Source: Crambe crambe (taxonomy: Eukaryota; Porifera; Demospongiae; Poecilosclerida; Crambeidae). From it: a stretch of 64,000 bases of DNA. This document shows positions 1-12,808 of this stretch, piece after piece. The stretch is taken from assembly GCA_963924555.1 (NCBI GenBank), contig OZ004582.1:9581927-9645926 (forward strand). Reading direction: 5' to 3'. Made by a program: the position numbers and the translations under genes. The first letter of the stretch is position 1; each line of letters opens with the position of its first letter. Under the pieces are notes generated by a model, which had not been told where the DNA came from, ran no database searches, and worked only from the letters and a program-made list of their open reading frames with translations.

Positions 1-255
1 GGGGAAATGTGGGTGTGGTATGCTCAGAATCCAACATCTCTGAGTAGCTTTGTGATCGATTCTTGACTGCCGACGATGACGTCACTGAAGAGTTGCTGTA
101 GGTCCTGTTGATCTTGCCAAGTTTAGAGAAACGGTTCTTCATTTTGTCCATCTTTTCTCCACGTATGTAACCTCTGGCCACGCTATCACTGTGGAAACCA
201 GTTTGGTGGGTGGGTGTGGAGGGTGAGGGGTCAATGTCTATGGAGTCGAATCCTT
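1..255 (-). CDS. Partial 3' exon region of an unrecognised gene
   Basis: On the minus strand an open frame runs from a plausible acceptor (pyrimidine-rich tract ending in CAAG near 256) to the window edge without a stop. It encodes about 85 residues, rich in Ser, Thr, Lys and Arg, with a basic stretch around MDKMKNRFSKLGKINR and a Ser-rich tail ending in SQSYSEMLDSEHTT. No domain is recognisable. It looks like a disordered, phosphorylatable linker of a larger protein whose remaining exons lie to the left of the window or in the unassigned DNA to the right. Exon status rests only on frame length and protein-like composition. Confidence 0.4.
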
Positions 256-1210
256 CTTGCCATTTGGAGGAAAGAAAATGAACTTAGTGTAGATCTGATC
301 CCTATAGACATGAACATAGTGAAACCTTTGGAAGTGTAGATTAGGTGTAAAATAATGTGCCTCTAGGTGGCGGGTATACTGACCCTCAATAGACCGTTCC
401 ATTACATGATAAGAATGTGCTCAAAAGACAATGAAGTTAAATAGTATTAGGTCATTCCTTAAAATGACAGAGACTTATTCAATCTGCTACTTTTAAGGGA
501 ATCGATTTATCTGCATTGACTTCTCCAAGAAAAACAACTTAGTGAAAACCTCAAGGTGGATACTTGTGGTTGTCAGATGTGGAAAGGGGCAGGGCTATGT
601 GGTCTCAATATCAGCTCCAGCCTGGCAAGGACCATTGATCAAGACACTATTCAAATGAAGAAATCATCATGTAGCCAGACCCGAAAAAGGGAATCTATAT
701 CTCACTAGCTCAAGGACATTTAACTCAAGTCAAAACTGCTAATGACCACACAATACCCTGCTAACTATGATAACCATAGGATGGTTGGAACACTACCTGG
801 GAAAATATCAACTGTGACACGAATCTACTCACTGCCCGTATTGAGTAACTTACAGCTAGAGAGTACGGATGGATGGCAGCTCCACATTAAAGAGTTTTAT
901 AAAATAGCAAAACAATAGTCTACAGCTGTTCATTTGTTAAACAAGGCATAACATCCATCATAACATCCATGGCCCAATACTTACTACTACGAGCATAAAG
1001 TTGCATCTATTTATTATTTATCATGATCAGATATCTTAGCAGGTTAAACTTACCACGACAAGACAGGTAGACAATTTGCTTCTCGATCACTGGTTGGGAT
1101 GGAAGTTATCAATAGATGTTGAACTATGTAACGGTTGATGTTTCGTTAAAACTGCCTGCACACTTATTAGCAAGCCTTGTGTGTTGACATTGCATTGTTG
1201 TTTTGGCAGG
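256..1210. other. Unassigned non-coding stretch
   Basis: AT-rich DNA with no long frame, no recognisable exon and no structured RNA that I can support. It may hold introns or upstream exons of the minus-strand gene at 1-255, or the promoter of the scaffold gene to the right. Confidence 0.3.
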
Positions 1211-1404
1211 AAGTGATGAGTCGACAGCTACAGGTATTATTAATGCATGGTGGGCGTGCCTTGTAAGGACTCACGTGAGCTCATTTATGGGTGAGCTTTG
1301 CGCTGGCAGCTGTGAATTTCATCTTTCTTCGGGAGAAGATAAAGAAGCGGCAAGACCGGGAGCTTCTTTCCTGTTGTATTTGCAACAAGGAGACATTCTA
1401 CCAG
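1211..1404 (+). other. Possible 5' UTR exon of the ankyrin/SAM/PTB gene
   Basis: A good acceptor (pyrimidine run ending TTGGCAG at about 1210) and a consensus donor (CAG|GTGAGT at 1404/1405) bracket this stretch. Joined to the acceptor at 3198 (TTACAG), all three frames meet a stop before or at the start of the downstream coding exon, so the segment would be untranslated leader. Two short frames cross it, one with a hydrophobic run followed by a Cys-rich end, but neither continues downstream. Confidence 0.3.
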
Positions 1405-3198
1405 GTGAGTGTTTTCTACGCGCCTTAGTCACATGGGAGGGAGCTGGCTGCTTATCATGCATGCTGACTATCTAATTGATTATCTAGTTGATGATATCCG
1501 TTCCATGTAGTTAGCTAAACTGTTAAACTGTAGGGTAGCTGCTTTGCACTATTTTGCTATAGCATGCAGAGCTTCCCTGAAGCAATAGGAAGTACCTATT
1601 CCCAATAGCTAGCCAACCAACCAACCACCTGGCTACCAACAAAATCAGCAGTTGTAGTTGTGCTGGTCTTGGTCCTTGGGTTATTTTATAGGCAAATTGC
1701 AATATTAACAGTTTACTGATATGGGAGCAAAATATACAACACCTTTCTATTAACTATGAGCTTCATTGAAGAACACATGTTTGCTATGTTTTTGCTTATG
1801 TACCATCATTCATCACTTTGCTTCTACACTAAATTTAAATGCTAAGCAGGCAATCTGTGCCATCCCTACTTATTTTACTCGGGCATGACCGCTAGAGAAG
1901 TGATTCTGCTAGTAGGTATAATGCAATCTGGTAATTAGTTGTAGAGACAATAATCACTCCTAGAAGAGCAGTGGGTATAACCTCTCCAATGCTCCACTGT
2001 GTTGAAATACCAGATTCGCTTTCAGTGATTTTTTGCAATTTTTTGATATATTTACTCCAAATAAGCCTCCAGATGAGACGAGTTTGATTTTTTGGTGCTA
2101 TAATTCCAGTGTAGTATTGCCATGGTGATTGGCTTGTGTGCTTTTTGACGCATTAATTAAGTGGGTTGTATACTGTTTTCATGGTCACGAATAAGTGTCC
2201 ATTATAATTAGATGTACAGTTCGAATTATATTATATAGTCCACTGAAATTTGAAAGTGTTATGTCAGGTTATACTTTAAATAAATCATCTCTCAAAGTAA
2301 ATGCTTAAAGTTTGATTAGGTGAATGCCATCCATTCTGAAGGTAATGGTACAGAACAAGTTGACAAACATTGATCAGAACATAGGTCTTTCCCAGGTAGT
2401 GTGGCCATCCCTTGGTTAACTAACTGTGGATAGTGGTCTTGATGCTCTGCTCGTGTAGTGGCATAAACATGAGAGTCAGTCACCGACTGCTGTTTGTAGG
2501 AACACTATCATATTATTATAGCAAAGAGAATCGTTAACAATCACTGATGAGCATCCTTCTCATGGTTTTCTCCTAATCTACATCCTAGTGATATCTTCTC
2601 ACTATTTCGATTTTCAATATTAAGGTGTTTTTTCTATTGCTGTTGAATAATTTACATGGTTATCTGCCTGGCACTTTCAACTAATCTGGGGAGAGGAAGG
2701 GAGTCTATTCAGGGAATGAATTCCAGAGGATGAGGGATATAATTATATTCAAGGGGGGATGTAATCCAGAGCATTATTGTGTAGCCCTTAAAGTGTGTGA
2801 GCAAAGTTTTTTTAAACTCTAGTGAGATTCTTTGTGTGTGTATGTATATAGAGTGAATCCTGTATGGTATTGCTGATCTAGGATTGTCGCTACACATGTC
2901 AGATGACTAGCTTTCTTCACACACATAATATGTTTCAACCATGTACTGCACAGCTAGGCTTCAGGGTTTGATCTAGGGGGGAGAAAGCACCTCAGGCAAC
3001 AGTTTCTTGGACTTTAATTACCCCTTAATTTTCAAATGAAAGAATTGTTTTTCCCCTGGTGAATTTTATGTGTTAACCCAGATGTTGGACCCAGAGGTAG
3101 AGGTCACAAGTAATGCACACACTTGCTTAGTGATGCTACGTTGCATGTCAGTAGATAGGTGATTCTTATTTCCATGTTGGTGACATGCATGTTACAGG
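1405..3198 (+). other. Presumed first intron (5' UTR intron) of the scaffold gene
   Basis: About 1.8 kb of AT-rich DNA between the possible leader exon and the first coding exon. I see no convincing exon, repeat array or RNA gene in it. Confidence 0.3.
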
Positions 3199-3207
3199 TA
3201 GTGCATA

Positions 3208-6200
3208 ATGGGTCGTGAAGCCGAGCTCTTCAAGGCAGCACAGACTGGTAACACTTCACTCTTGGAGAAGGTCTTTGCAAGCTATCTCAAGAAGGCTACT
3301 GGAGGAGGTCATCATGGCAGGTCAGTTAGGCATGTAGGCGTGGCAGGTGTGAGTCAGCAGGGCAGGAGGGAGGGGTGGAATAGATAAGTTGTATCTGAGC
3401 CAATTGTACTTCAGAATGTTGGCAACAGGTGAGCTACAACCATTAATCACTGCACTATAATGACAAGTTGAAAGGTTCATTGGTTATTTTAATGTCATAT
3501 TTGAGAGTGATTGCACATCAATTGTTTTTTTTTTATTTACAGCACTCGGAACAAACTTCACCCTAACATCCAGGATTCAGCTGGCTCCACCCTCCTACAT
3601 CATGCCATCCTCAATGGCCATGGGTTAGAACTCGTATAGAAAACTGTCCCTCAATTAAGAAACTATTTTTTTAGCAATACAGTGAGTCTGCTGCTAAAAT
3701 GTGGGGCATCAACTCAAATCTCGGACAACTCGGGAAGTCCTCCTCTTCACCTGGCAGCGTGGAAGGGGGATTGTGAGATTGTCCAGATGCTGGTCACTCA
3801 GGGACCCTCCTACGCCAATGTCAACCAGCAGAATGATGCCGATGACACTGCACTCCATCTGGCCAGTCAGTACGGCTATGCCCCAGTCGTTGAATTCCTT
3901 CTCCAGGTCTGTAACACTTCCTAATAATGCCAACTCAGTCAAACCATTTCTGTCCCTCTCCTTTTGCAGCGACATGCTGACCCCTTACTACGAAACATGA
4001 AGAACGAGACTCCGTTGGACCTGGCGGCTCAATATGGCCACCTCTCTTGCGTCCACTACCTCATCTCCTACTCCCCAGAGACCCTACGCCCCACCCTCAA
4101 GGGTTTTTCCCCACTTCATCTGGCCGCTCGGAATGGGCACAGTCTTGTGGCTCTATCCCTTATCAATGCTGGCATTTCTGTCAATACTGTGGTAGGTGGT
4201 AGGAAGGAATATTTCTTTTAAGTGCTACAGTGAATAACAGGGACCACTGAAATATGGTGGGACAGCAATGAGTGTCTTTTGAGGTGTCCTTTATTCAGAG
4301 GTCATTTAATACTGTGGTGGGACAGCAACAAGTGTTCTTTGGAGGTGTCCTTTATTTGGAATATCCATTATTTGACGGTTCCACTGCAGTGTGAGCGAGG
4401 TACTGCTTTGCATGAGGCTGCCACCTGTGGCAAGATGGAGACTGTGGAACTCCTGCTGGATAAGGGAGCAAACTCTGATTTGAAGGACATAGAGGGTCGG
4501 ACGGTGATGGAGGTGTTGGAACAATACAAAGCCAACCAGGCTGCCGAAATACGCAAAAAGATACAAGGTAAAGTCCGTCTTCTTTTCTTTGAGCGGTTGG
4601 ATACAAGTACTGTGACTTATTTTTTAGATCACATTGAGAATCAGGAACGCAATTCATCTGATAGCAATTCTATTGCACCAAGATCAAAGAGTTCTCGTGT
4701 GGTGGCTGTTGCTAGGACAACTAGCCAGCCTCTGATAGAGGGGTCAAGTGCATTGGCTTTCTCCACTGGGGAACACATCCAAGTGGAACGATCTCTAGGA
4801 AGTGGAGTTTATGTTGGTAGTATCCATGGCAACAGTGGCTCCTTCTTGGCTGAAGATGTACTCTTTTACACAGGTCAGAACGGTGATGACCCTTTTACCA
4901 ACATAGCATTGTAGTGATGACCCTTTACCGTATTTTCTTCAGAGCAAGATGGAGAGCTAGTGGTTACTGAGGAGACTGAACTTCACATGACTCGTGATCC
5001 TTCCCCTCAAGTAGATGAGCAAGGATCATCTACTATAAGTCCCAGCAACCGACCTTTGGCTCCTATCCCCGAGAAAGAATCAGGTGTACAAGAAGAAACA
5101 GTGAGTCATTAACATTCTAACAATTGGGTGTTTATTTTTTCTGTTGCCCTAGACAACAGGCCTCTCCCCTCCTCCTGTTAAGCCCTTGCCTAAATCATCA
5201 CCAGAGAACCCTCGTTTGAGACATCCCCACAGTGACTCCATTTCAGAAATGTCTGAAGAAGCACATGCCTTTTCAAATAGTGTCGATCACAAGGAAGATG
5301 GTGTCTTTGAAATGAGTACTAGTTGCTCACAGGCATCATCTTCAACTGAGGTGACCTCTGAACCTTCTGAGACTGCCTTTCCTATTGGCAAGCGGGAGGA
5401 AGTTAAGAAGATGTCAAAGAAGGAAAAGAGATTCCAACTTTCGAAGGATGATGGGAAGTACTTGGAACTTAACCCCATTAACCCACTCCAGGCCAAGAAG
5501 GAGTTTGGGAACACTCTCCGTCTGAATCCCGTTGGGCCTAATTTTGGGGGTGTGGCTTCCTCGGAAGAGAGACAGGTTATCACAGCACATAATTCTTCAG
5601 CTGTGCCTGGACCAGAGGGAGGTGAGTATGGAAGTAGCTGATAATTATATATCCAATTATCAATTTCCCTCCAGTTTAAAAAAATGATTATGCCTTCCTT
5701 TCCAAAAAAGGATCTCACCTAATTCACATTGCATACTTAGTTTTATGTATTTGGTGTGAATGTACAGGTGATACTTATGTAAGGTTACACGTAACATGCA
5801 TATTTGGTGTGAATGTGCAGATGATGAGGACTACATGGGGTCGTACTATGTTCTGGAGGTGGGTAACTTTGATCACCCTCCTTCCCCCAGCTCCAGCTCT
5901 GAGCTTAACACGTCCCCTTGCAAGGCAGTTCCCTCTGGACCGACGTCAGATTCTGATTCCTTAGTAGTGGCAGTACCAGTGGAAGGACAGGCTGATTACT
6001 ACATGCTCAATACGGATGACCCCTCCCTTCCCAATGAAGGGTCCCAGGTGGGAGAGCTCAGTCCTACGTATAGTTTAGTGTCAAATAGACAGAATTATCA
6101 GAACATGAAAGTTTTTGAACGAAGCTCTGCAAAGATAGTGGAAGATACTCCTCCTGTCACTCTTGAGTCGACCAATCAAAGTAGCGGATTTAAACTCCAC

Positions 6201-9061
6201 CCACATTTGATTATTGCTAATGATGAGGATTTGGAAAAGACTCGTCAAACAAGTTATGTTGGTGCTAATTCTGAAGGGAGGACTTCTGCCTATGAAAATA
6301 TTGTTCCACCTAGTGATGGCAGTGTTGTCCCCCTCCCAGCAGCTGTGGCAGTATCGGAAGGTGTGGCCCCAGATCCTGCAGGCGTGGACAGAACTAGTGG
6401 TGGAACATATGAAAATATTAAACTGCTACCATCCTCACCTCCAGACACAAGTTCCACACCAAACTCCACCCCTTCTAGCACCACTGTCGCAGAAAGGTCA
6501 GGAATGAGGAGATCAGCACAGCAACGCAGAGAAGTGTATGAAGTGGTGCCCCTTAAAGGTCGAAAGGTCAATGGTGTGGGTGGACCCAATCATAGCAGCA
6601 AGAATCCAACTACCAATGGTTCGTAATTCATCTTGAAATTCCCAAGGTCGTGCTGAAATTTTTTCCCCCGTGGCCAATGTAGTCAAAAGTGAATATGTTG
6701 ATTAATTAGATTCATTAGTGTGTCATAAAACACTATAGCCTTGGGAGTTTAAAAAGATTATGACCGTAATAGTTTCGAAACACTGTAGCCTTGGGAGTTT
6801 TAAAAAGATTATGACCATAATAATTACAGTCAAAGGTGAATCTGGCTAGTACTGATTGCATTCATTTAATTTGTAGCTTGCGACTTGATGGAGTCTGGTA
6901 TAGTGGAGAACTCGGGGGAGAACCCTTTTGCTGGGTTGGTTATATCTGCCTCTGAAAAACTGGAAGGAAGCAGTTCCTTCTCTGAAGGTCCAAAGAGAGA
7001 GAGGGCAGAAACAATCTGGGACAACCAGAGAGTCGAACATGAGTGGACTCAGGTGACTCACACAATGATTAAATAGTTATCAGATTAGTGCGCATGCATA
7101 GTATAAGAAGGCAAATTCAGAGACCTGCAACACAGTAAGCTCTATGCTCAGGCATCGAGAGTCTAACTTTGTGGAGCTTGACTAAAATCCCATGTTATTT
7201 TTCAGCTGCTGTTTATACTTAATGAAACGTATCCACTTGTGCCATTTAGATTGACTCACTCCTGCAAGACATGACAGGTGTCATAGGAGACCACTCATAC
7301 CCAACCTCTCCCACTTCCCCAGTCAAGACTCCTTCCTCTGAGTTGGTGTCCTGGTTGAAACTGGGAGGGTTGTCCCACTGTGCTAGTATCCTGGAGCTAA
7401 ATGGATTTGACAATCTCCGCTTTTTGGGAGGAAACATTTTAGCCATGGATGACCTATCTGATATTGGCATCACAGCTCCTGAGGACCAATAGTAAGTCCA
7501 CATCTGTCGTATAATCTGATAATTGAAATCCTTCATTATCTAGTAATCTGATGGCTGCTGTCTCCCTGCTAGCCCCTCCCCTATCTGTGGGCCATGCCTC
7601 CACTGTAGCGGAGTGGCTGGGGCTGTTGGACCTGCTTCACTTGGAGGGGAAGTTTGTCGGATATTCCTTGAAAAAGATCTCAACTCTCTGGGATATCGAG
7701 CTATCATCGGTACGTATATTGCTGATGTGTGAGGCATCAGGTTCACATAATTATGCTGTGGATTCCAATGATGTTATTCAGGTGATAGGTGTAGAGCAGC
7801 TGGGCTACAGAAAGAGGCTACAATTTGGCATTTCAGAATTGCGCCATGCTCATCCAGAGTGGTCAGGTCACAACACTTTTCCTTCCGCATCTCCTCCAAA
7901 AACAGTATGTGCACTGCAAAAAAGATTGTTAATCCAAGCCATGGATGGTTACATTCTGTTAACATAGAAACGGAGTCCCCTTTCTTACAGTTCTTCATCT
8001 GATCCTGTCTCAAAAATCTCCTTCTTGAAGGACTATAGATCCTTACGTTCCCCCCCTTCTGACTCCACCTCTCCCACTCTCACAGTATGTTCAGAAAACT
8101 GGCTGGTTTTGCCCCACTCACTCTTCATTACCTCTTCAGATAAGGACACCAGCTGACGCTCAATCTTTTGACGGGGAGCACGGGCAGATTCGCACTCCTA
8201 ATCTTCCCTCCCAGACTTGGAAACATGACAATGATGCCCTCATCAGTGGTTCAATCAACTACCAAATCAAAGTCAGTGTGTATGCATGCCATCACAGTGT
8301 AGGGAGTTTTTTATCATTCATATTTCAATGGTGTGTGTGTGTGTGTGTGTGCTCAGTATCTTGGTAGTGTTATAATCAAAAATCTCCATGGAAAGCAATC
8401 TGCTGAAGAGGCGTGTCTCAAACTCAGGGTCAGTAATAATATGGCTCACTATTTTAACAACCCTTTACCTAATCTCGAATTTGTACAGACTTCAACAGCA
8501 AACATGCAAAAGATTCCAGACATACTGCTCTCTATATCCTGGAAAGGTGTCAAGTTCATGGATGCACAATCTAAGGTGTGTAGCTGTGATTATTCACAAA
8601 TGCAGGGCTCACAGTATCTGGACATGATTATCAAATAGCAGTTTTAAATGTATAGTTGGACAAAGGCAGAAAACAAAAATTAGACCGGAAAATATCCTGT
8701 CACTGTTATTGTCAGCCCTCCATTGCAGTAGATATAATGATGGGTCTTTTGCTATTTGTAGAAGGTGGTGAGTGTCCATGCAATTCGTGATGTTTCTTGC
8801 TGCTCTTCTGACATTGAGGACAGACGAGTCTTTGCCTATATCACTAAAGAACGTACCACTGGGAAAAATTACTCCCATGTCTTCATGGCCACATCTGAGG
8901 TACATGTCCAATCAAATCTAAGGGGTGTGTGTACAAATTATTCAATGTTCATACCATTGCAGGATGTTAGTAATGATATTCGTATGACTCTGGCTCAAGC
9001 ATTTGAGATTTGTTACCAGAAGGTGATGAGGGCTCGTCTTGCATCCAGTAACTTCAGCTAA
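3208..9061 (+). CDS. ANKS1: Ankyrin-SH3-like-tandem SAM-PTB scaffold (ANKS1/Caskin family)
   Basis: Nineteen coding exons join in phase into about 1,261 residues. The start context is MGREAELFKAAQTG, like the conserved start of ANKS1 and Caskin proteins. Residues about 40-290 are ankyrin repeats (LHLAAWKGD, TALHLASQYG, TPLDLAAQYG, SPLHLAARNGH, TALHEAATCGK). Residues about 300-355 (4628-4873) resemble an atypical SH3. A long disordered centre holds tyrosine motifs (YENI twice, YYML, YEVV) and an NPF. Two SAM domains follow (exons 7250-7491, 7544-7709 and 7782-7904), then a C-terminal PTB (8140-9061) with KYLGSVIIKNLHG and KGVKFMDAQSK, very like ANKS1A. The family's known role is a cytoplasmic adaptor for receptor tyrosine kinases (Eph, EGFR), binding NPxY-type peptides through the PTB. 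The weakest junction is 7904 to 8031; an acceptor at 7990 would break frame. Confidence 0.9.
4254..4360 (+). repeat. Two-copy tandem repeat in an ankyrin-region intron
   Basis: A unit of about 60 bp beginning TGGTGGGACAGCAA is present twice head-to-tail with scattered differences. The junction also repeats AATACTGTGGT from the upstream exon-intron boundary at 4183-4193, so the duplication carries a near-copy of a splice donor. Confidence 0.6.
6728..6828 (+). repeat. Two-copy 50-bp tandem repeat in an intron
   Basis: Two adjacent copies of about 50 bp share AAACACT[A/G]TAGCCTTGGGAG and a downstream AAAAAGATTATGACC. The copies differ at a few sites. They lie between the long central exon and the exon at 6877. 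Confidence 0.7.
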
Positions 9062-9205
9062 TGTTTATGCTATGCCGCACAAATCAATAATTCAGCCATT
9101 GCTTGTTAGTTTTTAAATGCTTTTGTAAAATCAAGACATCAAATCAAAATTTCATCTATTCTGTGTACTGATTGGTGGGCACTTTTTAGAAATTCTAAGC
9201 GTTCA

Positions 9206-9219
9206 TGCGCATGACGTCA
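9206..9219. promoter_or_regulatory. Overlapping NRF1-like and CRE sites upstream of ILRUN
   Basis: TGCGCATG runs directly into a palindromic TGACGTCA, about 40 bp before the ILRUN start codon and within the 195-bp gap after the scaffold gene. The same two motifs recur upstream of several other genes in the window, which argues for real promoter elements. Assignment to NRF1 and CREB/ATF factors is by motif only. Confidence 0.5.
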
Positions 9220-9256
9220 GCCCAGAGAAGAAAGTGCACGGGTTTGCATCGTGTGA

Positions 9257-10746
9257 ATGAGTGTGGAGGTGCAGGTGATGGAGGAGGTGAACTTGGATCA
9301 GGACTTTCTGATGCGATTCAGTTGCATGGGGACACAAGATAAAGATGTTCTCATAAGTGAGCTTCACAGAATACTGGACTCACAGCTCTCCAGAGAAGGA
9401 TGTGCATTTTTCTTGGACATGACCAACTGGTATGGCCACTGTTAGCTAATGTGATCACTTCACTTAGTCCCAGTTACAGTGTCGCAATGTCAGTTTCAGA
9501 GGTAGCTAGAATGCTTGCTGCATTCAACTATGAATGGTTCAAAGTAGTGTAATGTGTAGCCTCGTACCCAGGCCTGGATATGAGGCTCTGATATGACCCT
9601 TCATTGAATAGACCTAATAGGCACCTCTGCTTTTATGAGAGAGTATGTTCTGTATTCTAAGCTCAGCTGCGGTAGAGTTGGTATTCTAATTAAAGTGCAC
9701 CTTTGTTTCTCTAGGAACTTGCAAGCAGCTGTCGGTGCATTCTATGATCATTACAGTAGTGAGGGTGGGGTGCTTCCAGAGATGACACTAGTGGACCGCA
9801 AGTCCACTGGAGGGGATGTAGGAACTGCCCTCACCCTTCCAGGGAATACTATCTTTACTGAGACATGGACGCTTAGAAATACTGGTGAGTAAGACTAACT
9901 CTACAAGGCCCAATAAGTAGATATTTAACACTAGGGACCATGCCATGGCCTCTGGGAATTCACTTGTCCCGTAAGGCTGGAGAAGAACTGTGTAGCACCA
10001 GCAAATTGCACCTTCCCACACTTCCTCCTGGTGCTGAAACAAGCGTCACTCTGGAGTTCCACAGTCCCTCCTCTCCTGGAGTATATCAATGCCAGTGGAG
10101 GACCTCCACAGGAGGGGGAGCGTTATTTGGAGGTATGGTGGGCATTATTTGGAGGTATCAACACCATAAGTGTTTGTAGTGGTATTCTTTGACTACCAAA
10201 AACAAACATTTTCGGTTGAATAGATGTCCAAATCTGTTGGCACATGCAGATCCAGTATGGGTGATAGTACATGTGCAAGACGCTGCAGTGTGTGGACTTG
10301 CTCAACAACTCTCGTCCATCACCACCCAAGAGGGATCAGATATCATGGAGATGGAGGGTAACAGGACTGCTATCTCACGGCAACAACAGAATGTGGCACT
10401 AAATCCATTTGGTAGCCCAACCCTTTACCAATCCCACACATTTGGATCTGCTTCCATGATAACAACACAGCAGTCTGTTCCGACTGGAACGTGTCTGGAA
10501 AGATTACTGCAAACTCAATCTCATTCCCAGTCTGCACACCACATAGGTCTAAATACTGCAACCACTACACAGTCCCATTTCAATTCCATCACTGCCGACG
10601 CTGACTCTACTTCCCATTCCAATCCATTATCATCACCAGTTGCAAATCCAATTCAGGCACCAGAATCAGACTCAATTTCGCTCCAACCAGAATTGTTGCA
10701 GAACTCGGCCAGTATGGAGGACAGCAATGAGACGGGGATGAGTTAG
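9257..10746 (+). CDS. ILRUN: ILRUN-like UBA/FW-domain protein
   Basis: Four exons (about 9257-9429, 9715-9881, 9935-10132, 10247-10746). The N terminus holds the UBA-like segment with GTQDKDVLISEL and CAFFLDMTNWNLQAA, nearly identical to human ILRUN (C6orf106). A central NBR1-like FW domain follows (TWTLRNTG, a Trp-Pro segment, GVYQCQWRTST, VWVIVHV, GLAQQLSS). The last exon adds a long Gln/Ser/Thr/Asn-rich tail with a conserved NPFGSP near its start. In mammals the protein dampens IRF3- and NF-kB-driven transcription and regulates lipid traits; here only the family assignment is supported. The start at 9257 is the first in-frame ATG; a second Met seven codons on aligns with the human start. 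It is convergent with the methyltransferase gene. Confidence 0.93.
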
Positions 10747-10832
10747 CACCCACATGCATACATACACCGTCTTTTGTATATTACATCATTGCTTCTCTAT
10801 ACAATAGTAAATTGTGCAATAGTAAATTGTGC

Positions 10833-10838
10833 AATAAA
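10833..10838 (+). terminator. Poly(A) signal of ILRUN
   Basis: AATAAA lies about 90 bp after the ILRUN stop, in the 154-bp gap between the two convergent stop codons. Confidence 0.55.
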
Positions 10839-10900
10839 AATTGCATGTATGTATATCGTATCAGGCTCGGACTGTGCAGGTTAAAAGGTCATGTGACTTG

Positions 10901-12717
<1,817 letters not shown>

Positions 12718-12808
12718 GTGCAGTTTGGAACAGGGTCGTCAAGTACGTTACGTCATCTTGACCTTTGTCCTTATGAAATGAAAGGCGTGTCATCATCTGA
12801 AGAACTGA
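12718..12808. promoter_or_regulatory. Bidirectional promoter, PRMT1 / nischarin
   Basis: Only 91 bp separate the two divergent start codons, so both core promoters and both leaders must overlap or sit inside the neighbouring gene. No TATA box is evident. The function is inferred from gene arrangement. Confidence 0.5.

Noticed and set aside
1203..1475. 90-residue plus-strand frame starting MAGSDESTATG
   Set aside because: It crosses a consensus donor (CAG|GTGAGT at 1404) and reads into intron-like DNA. Joined downstream it meets a stop at once. Better explained as leader sequence.
4306..4657. Several minus-strand frames across the ankyrin exons
   Set aside because: They overlap strongly supported, homology-backed plus-strand exons and have no protein-like features of their own.
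7991..8030. Longer form of the exon before the PTB, using the acceptor at 7990
   Set aside because: It enters the wrong phase from the SAM2 exon and hits a stop within four codons; the acceptor at 8030 keeps frame.
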